A stretch of DNA of 64,000 bases from DATBQN01 sp963755825 (lineage in GTDB: Bacteria; Acidobacteriota; Thermoanaerobaculia; Multivoradales; UBA5704), in assembly GCA_963755825.1 (NCBI GenBank), contig CAVWLA010000003.1, positions 1,240,001 to 1,304,000 of the forward strand, in the 5' to 3' direction. Positions 1-8,954 of the stretch are shown here, in pieces. The position numbers were made by a program, and so were the translations under genes. The notes beneath the pieces were generated by a model, which was not told where the DNA came from, searched no databases, and saw only the letters and a program-made list of their open reading frames with translations. The number at the start of each line of letters is the position of its first letter. Positions within the stretch are counted from its first letter, which is position 1.

Positions 1-148
1 TGGCGGTCAGGAGAGTCAGCTCGAGCGCCTTCACCGAGCTCTCGCGCCCGACGATGAAGGGCGCCATCTGTTGGGGGAAGACCACCATGTCCCGCAGGGG
101 GACGAGCGGCAGGCTCTCGCGCTTCTTGTTGATGAAGGGTGAAGTCAT
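1..148 (-). CDS. lon: Lon protease, N-terminal fragment (runs off the window)
   Basis: Only the first 49 codons are in the window. They begin MTSPFINKKRESLPLVPLRD and continue with a VFPQQMAPFIVGR segment, which matches the start of the Lon substrate-binding domain (ATP-dependent serine protease, cytosolic quality control). The ATG is at 146-148 and has AGAGGAAC just upstream as ribosome binding site. It follows clpX by 33 bases on the same strand, giving the common order tig-clpP-clpX-lon. The AAA+ and protease domains lie outside the window, so the identity rests on the N-terminus plus context. Confidence 0.85.
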   Translation of the reverse strand, partial: MTSPFINKKRESLPLVPLRDMVVFPQQMAPFIVGRESSVKALELTLLTA

Positions 149-181
149 GTTCCTCTCTGCTTCGCGAAGGCCGGCGGCTAC

Positions 182-1420
<1,239 letters not shown>

Positions 1421-1459
1421 TTCTCCTCCGTGGTACTGCCGTGGACGGGGTGCTCCGGC

Positions 1460-1488
1460 ATGCTAGGAGCGTACCCGACCCCTGTCAA
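1460..1488 (-). promoter_or_regulatory. Sigma-70-type promoter for clpX(-lon)
   Basis: On the minus strand a TTGACA (1483-1488) and a TAGCAT (1460-1465) are separated by exactly 17 bases, about 40 bases upstream of the clpX start. The remainder of the clpP-clpX gap (1489-1634) shows no further gene. The promoter implies that clpX and lon can be transcribed apart from tig-clpP. Confidence 0.7.
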
Positions 1489-1634
1489 CTCTCGGCCACT
1501 AGAACAGCGCTCTCCAGAGCGGCTATTCCGCTCCCCTTCCGCTTCGGCGTCTCATCCGAGCACCGGCCGCGGCGTCTCCACGGCCGGTCTCCTTACGTAC
1601 TCCAGTGCAGCCCGCGGCCGCGAACGTCCCGCGC

Positions 1635-2222
1635 TCAGGCGCGGCGGCGCATCATGACGCGGTCGGCGATGCCGTACTCCACCGCCTCGCTGGCGCCCAG
1701 GATGCGATCGCGCTCGGTGTCGCGGTGGATCTCGTCCTTGGGCTTGCCGGTGTGGAACGCCAGCAGCTCGTCGATGCGGTCGCGCATGCCGAGCAGGTCC
1801 TTGGCGTGGATCTCGATGTCGCTCTGCTGGCCGCCCAGGCCCTGCAGCCACGGCTGGTGGATCAGCACCCGGCTGTTGGGGAGGAGCGTCCGCTTGCCCT
1901 TGGTGCCGGCGGCGAGCAGCACCGCCGCCATCGACGCCGCCTGTCCGACGCAATAGGTCGCCACGTCGGGCTTGATGTACTGCATGGTGTCGTAGATGGC
2001 GAAGCCCGAGCTGACCGAGCCGCCGGGCGAGTTGATGTAGATCGAGATGTCCTTCTCCGGATTCTCCGCCTCGAGGAAGAGCATCTGCGCGATCACCAGG
2101 CTGGCGACGTCGTCGTCGATCGGCCGGCCGAGGAAGATGATGTTGTCCTTCAACAAGCGCGAGTAGATGTCGTAGGCGCGCTCGCCCCGGTTCGTCTGCT
2201 CGACAACCATTGGGATCAGCAT
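1635..2222 (-). CDS. clpP: ATP-dependent Clp protease proteolytic subunit ClpP
   Basis: Serine peptidase (family S14) that forms the double-ring chamber used with ClpX. Length is 195 aa. It starts MLIPMVVEQTNRGERAYDIY, the usual mature ClpP N-terminus with almost no propeptide. Nucleophile Ser97 lies in GQAASMAA (the last residues are more often SMGA), His122 lies in RVLIHQP, and the acidic member lies in the RDTERD segment. AGGAG lies 12 bases before the ATG; an in-frame ATG 12 bases downstream is a possible alternative start. It sits between tig and clpX as in many bacteria. Confidence 0.98.
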   Translation of the reverse strand: MLIPMVVEQTNRGERAYDIYSRLLKDNIIFLGRPIDDDVASLVIAQMLFLEAENPEKDISIYINSPGGSVSSGFAIYDTMQYIKPDVATYCVGQAASMAAVLLAAGTKGKRTLLPNSRVLIHQPWLQGLGGQQSDIEIHAKDLLGMRDRIDELLAFHTGKPKDEIHRDTERDRILGASEAVEYGIADRVMMRRRA

Positions 2223-2375
2223 TGCGGTGGTGTTCTCCTGACGCCGCTCGCCACCCGAGGTGGGCCGAGCAGGGCGTGTTCGCTCCGTGATTGAGACCTG
2301 CGAACGACCAGAGGTGGGATCGGCATGGCGTTCGCGGCGTTCGCGCTCTTCGGGTGAATCTTTGGGGACCGGAAC

Positions 2376-3698
2376 CTACGGCTTCGCTTCCACCTCGGCC
2401 GGAGAGGAGGCGCCGCTCTCCACTGCCGGCTCCTTCTCGCCGAGCAGGTGGCGGATCGTCTTGTCACGCCGCAGCTGGGCGCGGAGGCCGGCCAGGCGCC
2501 CCTTCTCGTCGAGCGAGCGGCGCACCGCCGAGGTCGAGGTGCGCTGCGAGCGCGCCAGGGTGGCGAGCGCCGCCTCGAACTCCTCCTCGGCGATGGCGAT
2601 CCCCTCGGCGTCGGAGACGGCGTCGAGGAGGAGGCGCGCGTGCACCCGCTTCTCGGCGTGCGGCCGCGCCGCCTCGGCGGCGCGCTCCCAGTCGATGCCC
2701 GCCTCCTCGAGGTTGACGCCGCGCTGGACGAGGCTCTGCGCCTGGTCGCGGACGAGGTGCTCGACCTCGTGGCGGACGACGCCCTCCGGCAGCTCCATCG
2801 GGTGGCGCTCGCGGAGCTGATCGATCACCGCGTTCTGGCGCTGCTCGTAGCGTCCCTGCAGCTTGCCGGCGCGCAGGCGCTCGACGACCGCCGAGCGCAG
2901 GCCGGCGACGTTCTCGAAGGGGCCGACCTTGGCGGCGAACTCGTCGTCGAGCGGCGGCAGCTCGCGCTCCTTGACCGACTCCACCTTGACGCGGAAGCGG
3001 CGCTCGGGACCGCCCTCCTCTTCGCTATGGCCGAAGGTCGACTCCTGGCCGGCGGTGAGGCCGGAGAGGGCGAGCGACAGCTCGGGCCAGACCCGCGGGT
3101 CGCCGATCTCGACCTCGATGTGCTGCGGCTCGCGGGCGGCGGCGGCCGTCTCGACAGCTTCGGCGGCCGGCGCATCGATCTCGACGATGTCGCCGGCGAC
3201 GAGATCGCCGCGCGCCGCGGGGCGCTCGATCGGCACCCAGGTCGAGATCTGCTTGCGCAGCTCGTCGAGAGTGTCGTCGACCTCCATCGTGCCGGGCTCG
3301 GTCTCGGGATCGGGGAGGTTCCAGTCGCGCAGGCTGCGCAGCTCGATCTGTGGCCGCGTCTCGACGGTGGCGACGAAGGTGAGCGGCTCGCCGGGGACGA
3401 GATCCTGCACCTCGTCGACCTCCGGCGGCAGCAGCGGGTCGATGGCGCTCTCCTCCTGGGCCTGATGCCAGTAGCGCGGCAGCAGGCGCTCGACCACCTC
3501 TTTCTCGATGTCCTTCTGAAAGCGGCGGCGGACGAGATCGGCGGGAACCTTGCCGCGTCGGAAGCCGGGGATGCGGACCTTCTGTCCGTACTCGTGGGCG
3601 ACGCGCTGCGTCTCGGCCTCGACCGCGGGAGCGGGTACCTCGACCTTGAGCTGCTTGCGGCAGGGTCCGACGTCTTCGATGGAGACGACAACGCTCAT
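2376..3698 (-). CDS. tig: Trigger factor (ribosome-associated chaperone / PPIase)
   Basis: Binds at the ribosome tunnel exit and protects nascent chains. Length is 440 aa. The N-terminal ribosome-binding domain carries the signature GFRRGKVP (about residues 44-51). A PPIase (FKBP-like) domain with a GD.V...EIDAPA segment follows at roughly 160-240, then a long helical C-terminal chaperone domain. I place the start at the ATG of MSVVVSIEDVGPCRKQ, because the open frame upstream (MGVRVPPFAP...) is only read-through of the tRNA-Leu gene. It heads tig-clpP-clpX-lon, 42 bases downstream of tRNA-Leu. Confidence 0.95.
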   Translation of the reverse strand: MSVVVSIEDVGPCRKQLKVEVPAPAVEAETQRVAHEYGQKVRIPGFRRGKVPADLVRRRFQKDIEKEVVERLLPRYWHQAQEESAIDPLLPPEVDEVQDLVPGEPLTFVATVETRPQIELRSLRDWNLPDPETEPGTMEVDDTLDELRKQISTWVPIERPAARGDLVAGDIVEIDAPAAEAVETAAAAREPQHIEVEIGDPRVWPELSLALSGLTAGQESTFGHSEEEGGPERRFRVKVESVKERELPPLDDEFAAKVGPFENVAGLRSAVVERLRAGKLQGRYEQRQNAVIDQLRERHPMELPEGVVRHEVEHLVRDQAQSLVQRGVNLEEAGIDWERAAEAARPHAEKRVHARLLLDAVSDAEGIAIAEEEFEAALATLARSQRTSTSAVRRSLDEKGRLAGLRAQLRRDKTIRHLLGEKEPAVESGASSPAEVEAKP

Positions 3699-3740
3699 CG
3701 GGTGGCTGTCCTGATCGTGCTGCGGGGGAATGCGGACTGG

Positions 3741-3826
3741 TGCGAAAGGGGGGACTCGAACCCCCAACCCGATCGCTCGGGACTAGATCCTAAGTCTAGC
3801 GCGTATACCAATTCCGCCACTTTCGC
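3741..3826 (-). tRNA. tRNA-Leu (anticodon UAG)
   Basis: Eighty-six bases fold as a class II tRNA. The acceptor stem is GCGAAAG/CTTTCGC with discriminator A. The anticodon stem-loop CTAGA-CTTAGGA-TCTAG gives anticodon TAG (leucine, CUA/CUN). A long variable arm and a GGTTCGAGTCC T-arm loop follow. CCA is not encoded. It is upstream of tig in the same orientation. Confidence 0.97.
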
Positions 3827-3877
3827 AGCCTGAAGTTGAGATTGGGTTGGGGGGAGACTCCACCGGAACGGAAATGG

Positions 3878-3950
3878 TGAGCCGCCTAGGACTCGAACCT
3901 AGAACCCGCAGATTAAGAGTCTGCTGCTCTACCAATTGAGCTAGCGGCCC
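3878..3950 (-). tRNA. tRNA-Lys (anticodon CUU)
   Basis: Seventy-three bases fold as a class I tRNA. The acceptor stem is GGGCCGC/GCGGCTC with one G-T pair and discriminator A. The D-arm has AGCTCAATTGGTAGAGC. The anticodon loop CTCTTAA gives CTT (lysine), and the T-loop is GGTTCGAGTCC. CCA is not encoded. It lies 51 bases upstream of tRNA-Leu and is probably cotranscribed with it. Confidence 0.97.
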
Positions 3951-3962
3951 GTTGCGTTCGCC

Positions 3963-3992
3963 ATCATAACGGAGCGGCGGACGGCAGGACAA
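3963..3992 (-). promoter_or_regulatory. Probable promoter of the tRNA-Lys/tRNA-Leu unit
   Basis: On the minus strand TTGTCC (3987-3992) and TATGAT (3963-3968) are separated by 18 bases. The -10 box ends 12 bases before the first base of mature tRNA-Lys, a suitable distance for a tRNA promoter. Confidence 0.5.
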
Positions 3993-4019
3993 GAGGAAGA
4001 ACCCGCCGAGCCGAGCCGG

Positions 4020-4268
4020 TCATTCCAACCTCTCGCGACCCTCCGCCTCACCGCTGCCACCCTGCACGAAGTGGACCACTTCCAGACGGTCGCCGGCGGC
4101 GAGAGCGCGCCCCGCGTAGGCGGCGCGGGGCAGAATGTCGCCGTTGAGCTCGATCGCCACGGTGCGCGGATCGCGCCCCAGGGCGGCGAGGAAATCCGCC
4201 ACGCTCGAGCCGGCCGCGATCTCCCGCGGCTCGCCATTGACGACGATCGCCAAACGCCCCGCTGCCAT
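4020..4268 (-). CDS. thiS: ThiS/MoaD-family sulfur carrier protein with C-terminal tail
   Basis: Small ubiquitin-like protein (82 aa). A ThiS accepts sulfur as a C-terminal thiocarboxylate for thiazole synthesis. Family features: IVVNGEPREI at the start, VAIELNGDILPR in the middle, and GDRLEVVHFVQGG near the end. The functional diglycine is normally terminal, but here Gly70-Gly71 are followed by 11 more residues (SGEAEGRERLE) before the stop. The start ATG (4266-4268) lies 17 bases after the upstream hypothetical gene, suggesting cotranscription. No thiG or other thiamin gene is adjacent, so another ThiS-like carrier role is possible. Confidence 0.75.
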   Translation of the reverse strand: MAAGRLAIVVNGEPREIAAGSSVADFLAALGRDPRTVAIELNGDILPRAAYAGRALAAGDRLEVVHFVQGGSGEAEGRERLE

Positions 4269-4285
4269 GCCGTCGACAGCCCTAC

Positions 4286-4990
4286 CTAGAGGAGGTGCTT
4301 GAGCTCGGCGCGGCCGATCGACGACACCGCCGCGATGATCAGCGCCGCCGTGCCGCGCACCATGGCGGGGATCTCGAAGCTCAGCCGGATGGCGCCCTGG
4401 TCGTCGGTGCGGCCGGCGGTGAGCGTGCACGGCTCGGCGGTGGTCGAGATCATCTTGACCGAGATCTGGGCGCCGCCGACCGGCCCGCCGCTCTTGCTCG
4501 AGCTGGTGCGCAGGGCGACCGTCGAGGTGCCGCCGCGCTGGAGATCGGGGTCGCCGTCAAAGACCATGAGCAGCTGCTCCTGGTCGGCCTCGTTGGTCAG
4601 GTACTCGAGGATGACCTGGTCGAGGGTGCGCTCGATCGGCCGCGCCGCGGTCGGCGCGGAGACGACGGGCACCTCCAGCACGGCGTGCTCGCCCGAGTGC
4701 GGCCGGACGTCCGGCCGCAGCCCGGAGAGCGCCATCAGCCGCTCGTCGAACTTGCCGTGGCGGATCGCCGCGATCATGGTGCGATGCTGGAGGTCCATCG
4801 CGGCGATGATCGCCTTGTCGTCGTTCCCCTCGGCGAGCAGGGCGGCGTAGCTCGCCCGCTTGCTCGCCAGAACCTGGCCGCCGACGTAGACCAGGCTCTC
4901 GATCGTCGGGTTGCCCTGCCCCTTGTCCTCCGTCTGGACGTGGAAGGTCACGTCGTTGTGGCGGACATCGGTGTTGTAGCCGGTGATCAT
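4286..4990 (-). CDS. Conserved hypothetical protein with GYNTDVRHND start and Ig/transthyretin-like C-terminus
   Basis: Function unknown. From the chosen Met the protein is 234 aa and opens MITGYNTDVRHNDVTFHVQ. I associate this start with uncharacterised proteins of Acidobacteria and relatives. Next come a stretch with VYVGGQVLASKRASY, a Pro/Val-rich linker, and a C-terminal part (about 130-234) with alternating hydrophobic strands, including TAGRTDDQGAIRLSFEIP, typical of carboxypeptidase-regulatory/transthyretin-like beta domains. There is no signal peptide. An upstream in-frame ATG (5021-5023) sits only 3 bases from the promoter -10 box, so I prefer the ATG at 4988-4990. It precedes thiS. 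Confidence 0.7.
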   Translation of the reverse strand: MITGYNTDVRHNDVTFHVQTEDKGQGNPTIESLVYVGGQVLASKRASYAALLAEGNDDKAIIAAMDLQHRTMIAAIRHGKFDERLMALSGLRPDVRPHSGEHAVLEVPVVSAPTAARPIERTLDQVILEYLTNEADQEQLLMVFDGDPDLQRGGTSTVALRTSSSKSGGPVGGAQISVKMISTTAEPCTLTAGRTDDQGAIRLSFEIPAMVRGTAALIIAAVSSIGRAELKHLL

Positions 4991-5026
4991 GCGCGGAGGC
5001 GGGCCGGAGCTGGATCGGTTCATGGG

Positions 5027-5055
5027 ATTCTAGGGGTGGTAACCCGGCGAATCAA
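5027..5055 (-). promoter_or_regulatory. Sigma-70-type promoter for the 4990-4020 gene pair
   Basis: Minus-strand TTGATT (5050-5055) and TAGAAT (5027-5032) are spaced by 17 bases. The first in-frame ATG follows the -10 box after only 3 bases, so transcription should begin at or inside that codon. This favours the downstream start at 4990. Confidence 0.6.
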
Positions 5056-5133
5056 GCGACGGTCCCCCGGCATCCGGCGCCGGCGGGCGCCCCGCTCTAC
5101 CCTGGTGGGCGCCGGCGGTCTACAATGGGGATG

Positions 5134-5250
5134 CGAGGCCTTCCGAGCCCGCCCCGTCCTCACCGGAGATCCGGCGGAGGGGCAGGCCGATGGGTGGGCG
5201 GGGAAACCCGGCCGCCTCCCGTGTTCGGAAAGGTGGGCCGAGACGCGACG
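5134..5250 (+). promoter_or_regulatory. Candidate molybdenum-cofactor (Moco) riboswitch leader of moaA
   Basis: A TACAAT -10 box at 5121-5126 puts the transcript start near 5133, leaving a leader of about 175 bases before moaA. The leader can fold into a closing stem (CCTTCCGA pairing with TCGGAAAGG) around two hairpin arms. One arm is GCCCGCCCC/GGGGCAGGC with an inner CCGGAGATCCGG hairpin; the other is capped by a GAAA tetraloop inside CGGG/CCCG. Two arms, a GNRA loop and a position before moaA fit the published Moco RNA motif. I judged this by eye and by memory of the motif; a covariance-model search (Rfam RF01055) would decide it. Confidence 0.5.
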
Positions 5251-5308
5251 CCAGCGCGGGCGTTCGTGTCGGCTCGCCGCTCTGCAGGCGGGCCGCGCGG
5301 ACGCTCCC

Positions 5309-6412
5309 ATGAACCGACTCAACGTCCTCCCCAAGCTCCGTCTCGACGGCCCGGCGATGCCGGGCGTCGCGGCCGCCGCGGCGCTCTCGGCGGCGGCTGC
5401 CGGCGACCGCTCGGCCACCCGCCTCGTCGACGCCTTCGGCCGCCGGCTCACCTACCTGCGGGTCTCGGTCACCGATCGCTGCAACTTCCGCTGCTCGTAC
5501 TGCCTGCCCGCCGACGCCCGCTTCCCCTTCGGCGACCGCGACTTCCTGTCGGCCGCCGACCTCGAGGCGATCGTCGGCGCCCTGGTGCGGCTGGGGATCG
5601 AGCGGGTGCGGCTGACCGGCGGCGAGCCGCTCGTCCGCCAGGACATCCTGGAGATCGCGCGGCGGGTGAAGGCACTGCCGGGCGTCCGCAACCTCGCCCT
5701 CTCGACCAACGGCAGCGAGCTCGAGCGCCTCGCCCCGGCGCTCAAAGAGGCCGGCGTCGACCGCGTCAACGTCAGCGTCGACAGCCTCGACCCCGAGCGC
5801 TTCGCGGCGGTCACCCGCCGCGGCGACCTGGCGCAGGTCTGGCGCGGCATCGCCTCGGCGGTCGACGCCGGCCTCGATCCGGTCAAGCTCAACGCCGTGC
5901 TGCTCGACCGCGGCAGCCTCGACGACGCCCTGCGGCTGGCCGAGCTCACCCTCGACCGGCCGCTCGCCGTGCGCTTCATCGAGATGATGCCGACGGCGAG
6001 CAACCGCCATCCTGGGGCCGCCGCCGTCCCCACCTGCGACGAGCTCGCCGCGCTCCTCGCCGCCCGCTTCGGTGCCCTCGTGCCGGAGCCGGTGGAGCGG
6101 CTCGCCCCGCGGACCGGGCCGGCGAAGTCCTTCCGCCTGCCGGGCGCCGCCGGCACCGTCGGCTTCATCACCCCGCTCTCCCACACCTTCTGCGCCGACT
6201 GCAACCGGCTGCGCCTGACGGCGCGCGGCGAGCTCCGCCTCTGCCTCTTCGCCGAGCGGAACTACCCGCTCCGCCACCTGCTCGCCGAGCCGGCTCCCGG
6301 CGCCGCGCTGGAGGCGGAGATCCTCCGCGTCCTCGCCGAGAAGCCGGCCGAGCACCTCCTCGGCCGCGGCGACTACGGCAACCTGGCGAGCTTCATGGAG
6401 ATCGGCGGCTAG
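5309..6412 (+). CDS. moaA: GTP 3',8-cyclase MoaA (molybdenum cofactor biosynthesis)
   Basis: Radical-SAM enzyme that, with MoaC, makes cyclic pyranopterin from GTP in the first step of Moco synthesis. From the ATG at 5309 it is 367 aa. The SAM-cluster motif CNFRCSYC gives Cys58, Cys62 and Cys65. The C-terminal second cluster lies in CADCNRLRL followed by GELRLCLF, and the protein ends in the family's catalytic Gly-Gly (MEIGG). About 35 residues precede the usual start of the domain (LVDAFGRRLTYLR), so a later start is possible. No other moa gene is nearby. The 5' leader looks like a Moco-sensing riboswitch. Confidence 0.95.
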   Translation: MNRLNVLPKLRLDGPAMPGVAAAAALSAAAAGDRSATRLVDAFGRRLTYLRVSVTDRCNFRCSYCLPADARFPFGDRDFLSAADLEAIVGALVRLGIERVRLTGGEPLVRQDILEIARRVKALPGVRNLALSTNGSELERLAPALKEAGVDRVNVSVDSLDPERFAAVTRRGDLAQVWRGIASAVDAGLDPVKLNAVLLDRGSLDDALRLAELTLDRPLAVRFIEMMPTASNRHPGAAAVPTCDELAALLAARFGALVPEPVERLAPRTGPAKSFRLPGAAGTVGFITPLSHTFCADCNRLRLTARGELRLCLFAERNYPLRHLLAEPAPGAALEAEILRVLAEKPAEHLLGRGDYGNLASFMEIGG

Positions 6413-6605
6413 CCAACGGCGGAAGACCGGGAATCCGCGGCCGCCGGGCGAGGTTCCCTTCTCCGCGGGCTCCCTCCGGTGGACGGGCTCTCGGAACGCA
6501 TGCCAAAATAGTCGCGATCCTCCCTCGGGGCCGGCAGGAGGCCGCCCCGTTCCTCTAGATCTCATCCGATTTCAGCCACGCTTGTTTTCAGATAAGGAGA
6601 AGACC

Positions 6606-7424
6606 ATGGCTCAGCCGAACGCTGCGGAGGGCGCCGCGGAGCGCACCCTGATCCACTACGAGGTGAGGGACGGCGTCGCCTACATCACCCTCGACGATCC
6701 GCCGGCCAACACCTACACCCACGAGATGATGCGCCAGCTCGACCACGCCGTCCTCGAAGCGCGCTTCGACAAGAACGTCTACGTGCTGGTGCTGGCGGGC
6801 AAGGGCGAGAAGTTCTTCTGCGCCGGCGCCAACATCAACATGTTGAAGACCGCCGATCCCCACTTCAAGTACTACTTCTGCCTGCACGCCAACGAGACGC
6901 TGAACCGCCTCGAGCAGACCCCCAAGCTGGTCATCGCGGCGCTCGAGGGGCACACCGTCGGCGGCGGCCTCGAGATCGCCATGGCGGCGGACCTCCTCGT
7001 CGCCAAGAAGAGCTCCGGCAAGGTCGGCCTGCCCGAGATCAACTTGGGCGTCCTCCCCGGCACCGGCGGCACCCAGCGTCTCGCCCGCCGCGTCGGCAAG
7101 AACCGCGCGATCGACCTCATGATCACCGGCCGCCTGATCTCGTTCGAGGAGGCGATGGAGATGGGGATCGTCAACTCGATCCTCGAGGGCGACGACTTCA
7201 TGGGCCAGATCCACGAGTACGCCAAGCAGTTCTGCCCGCCGAACCGCGCCTCGAAGGCGGTCGGCCGCATCAAGCGCTCGGTGCAGTCGGGCGCCGAGGT
7301 GCCGTTCGAGAGCGGCCTCGCCATCGAGCGCGAGCTGCAGCAGCAGCTGTTCGAGAGCTCGGACGCCAAGGAAGGCCTCGACGCCTACGTCTCCAAGCGG
7401 CAGCCGCAGTTCAAGGGGGTCTGA
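6606..7424 (+). CDS. Enoyl-CoA hydratase/isomerase family protein (crotonase fold)
   Basis: Predicted to hydrate or otherwise act on an acyl-CoA enoyl group. Length is 272 aa from the ATG of MAQPNAAEG, which has AAGGAGA 4 bases upstream; the earlier in-frame ATG lacks a binding site. Crotonase signatures: CAGANINML (oxyanion loop), GGGLEIAMAADL with the first catalytic Glu, and LPEINLGVLPGTGGTQRL with the second Glu. It heads a cluster of acyl-CoA genes, with the aldehyde dehydrogenase ATG 2 bases after its stop. Substrate unknown. The preceding 193-base gap (6413-6605) holds GC-rich inverted repeats but no gene I can support. Confidence 0.88.
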   Translation: MAQPNAAEGAAERTLIHYEVRDGVAYITLDDPPANTYTHEMMRQLDHAVLEARFDKNVYVLVLAGKGEKFFCAGANINMLKTADPHFKYYFCLHANETLNRLEQTPKLVIAALEGHTVGGGLEIAMAADLLVAKKSSGKVGLPEINLGVLPGTGGTQRLARRVGKNRAIDLMITGRLISFEEAMEMGIVNSILEGDDFMGQIHEYAKQFCPPNRASKAVGRIKRSVQSGAEVPFESGLAIERELQQQLFESSDAKEGLDAYVSKRQPQFKGV

Positions 7425-7426
7425 GC

Positions 7427-8914
7427 ATGTCGATCTCGGAGGTCAAGTCCGCGCCGGCGGCGACGCCGAGCCTGCCGCCGCCCGAGCTGTGGATCGGCGG
7501 CGCCTGGAGGAAGGCCGAGAACGGCCGCACCTTCGCGAGCGAGAACCCGGCGACCGAGGAGACCATCTGTCAGGTCGCCTCGGCGTCGGCCGCCGACGTC
7601 GACGCCGCCGTCGCTTCGGCGCGCGCCGCCATGGACGGCGACTGGGGACGGAAGATGGCCCCCCGCGAGCGCGGCCGGCTGCTGTGGAAGATCGCCGACC
7701 TGCTGGAGGCGCGGATTGACGAGTTCGCGCTCCTGGAGACGCTCGACAACGGCAAGCCGATCTTCGAGTCGCGCTACGTCGACATCCCGGCGGCGATCGA
7801 CGCGCTGCGCTACTTCGCCGGCTGGGCCGACAAGGTGACCGGCGAGACGCTGCCGGTCTCCGGCCCGTTCGTCCTCGCCTACACCCTGCGCGAACCGATC
7901 GGCGTCGTCGCCGCCATCACCCCGTGGAACTTCCCCATCATCCAGGCGCTGTGGAAGATCGCCCCGGCGCTCGCCTGTGGCAACGCGATCATCCACAAGC
8001 CGGCCTCCTACACGCCGTTGACCGCCCTCAAGTTCGCCGAGCTGGCGAGCGAGGCGGGCCTGCCGCCGGGGGCGCTCAACGTCCTCCCCGGCCGCGGCAG
8101 CGAGGTCGGCAACGCGCTCGTCGAGCACCCGGGCATCGCCAAGATCACCTTCACCGGCTCGACCGAGGTGGGCAAGGACATCATGCGGGGCGCCGCCGAG
8201 ACCATCAAGCGGGTGACCCTCGAGCTCGGCGGCAAGTCACCCAACATCGTCTTCGCCGACGCCGACCTCGACGCCGCGGTCAAGGGCGCCTACAACGGCA
8301 TCTTCTACGGCAAGGGCGAGGTCTGCGCCGCCGGCTCGCGGCTGTTCGTCGAGGAGTCGATCCACGGCGAGATCGTCGAGCGCCTGGTCGAGCGGACCAA
8401 GAAGCTCGTCCCCGGCGATCCGCTCGATCCGCGCACCCGGCTGGGAGCCTTGGTCTCCGGCAAGCAGCGCGAGACCGTCCTCTCCTACGTCGAGGCGGGC
8501 CGGCAGGAGGGCGCCCGCGTCGCCGCCGGCGGCGACGCGGCGTCGATCGGCGGTAAGGGGTACTTCATGCAGCCGACCATCCTCGACGGCGTCGCCAACG
8601 ACATGAAGGTCGCCCGCGAGGAGATCTTCGGGCCCGTCCTCGTCGTCATCCCGTTCAAGGATGTCAAGGACGCCGTGGCGCAGGCCAACGCCTCCATCTT
8701 CGGCCTCGCCGCCGGCGTCTGGACGCGCGACATCGGCAAGGCGCACCAGGTGGCGCGCGACGTCCAGGCCGGCACCGTGTGGATCAACCAGTACAACTGG
8801 TACGACTCGGGGGCGCCCTTCGGCGGCTACAAGCAGAGCGGCTTCGGCCGCGAGCTGGGCAAGCAGGCGCTCGAGTACTACACCGAGTCGAAGACGGTCT
8901 TCGTCGGCAAGTGA
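7427..8914 (+). CDS. NAD(P)-dependent aldehyde dehydrogenase
   Basis: Oxidises an aldehyde to its acid. Length is 495 aa, normal for the family. PWNFPIIQALWKIAPALA forms part of the cofactor fold, FTGSTEVGK is the nucleotide-binding segment, the general base Glu lies in LELGGKSPN, and the nucleophile Cys lies in GEVCAAGSRLF. The C-terminal GGYKQSGFGRELG segment is typical of the ALDH1/betaine-aldehyde type. It is coupled to the upstream crotonase gene (stop-start gap of 2 bases) and precedes a thiolase. The actual aldehyde cannot be read from sequence; the CoA-ester neighbours suggest a catabolic aldehyde. Confidence 0.93.
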   Translation: MSISEVKSAPAATPSLPPPELWIGGAWRKAENGRTFASENPATEETICQVASASAADVDAAVASARAAMDGDWGRKMAPRERGRLLWKIADLLEARIDEFALLETLDNGKPIFESRYVDIPAAIDALRYFAGWADKVTGETLPVSGPFVLAYTLREPIGVVAAITPWNFPIIQALWKIAPALACGNAIIHKPASYTPLTALKFAELASEAGLPPGALNVLPGRGSEVGNALVEHPGIAKITFTGSTEVGKDIMRGAAETIKRVTLELGGKSPNIVFADADLDAAVKGAYNGIFYGKGEVCAAGSRLFVEESIHGEIVERLVERTKKLVPGDPLDPRTRLGALVSGKQRETVLSYVEAGRQEGARVAAGGDAASIGGKGYFMQPTILDGVANDMKVAREEIFGPVLVVIPFKDVKDAVAQANASIFGLAAGVWTRDIGKAHQVARDVQAGTVWINQYNWYDSGAPFGGYKQSGFGRELGKQALEYYTESKTVFVGK

Positions 8915-8954
8915 GATCGATGAGCGATCTCACCGCAAGGGATAGACCCCGCCG

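Noticed and set aside
3699..3767. In-frame N-terminal extension of trigger factor beginning MGVRVPPFAP
   Set aside because: It reads through the 3' part of the tRNA-Leu gene, and the conserved trigger factor start is the internal Met at 3698.
4295..5308. Plus-strand extension of moaA upstream of 5309
   Set aside because: Antisense to the conserved hypothetical gene and through the leader; MoaA homology begins only after 5309.
6413..6605. Second riboswitch-like structure between moaA and the first crotonase
   Set aside because: Only short GC inverted repeats (CCGCGG, GGGAA/TTCCC) are visible, with no match to a known motif or to the dispersed element.
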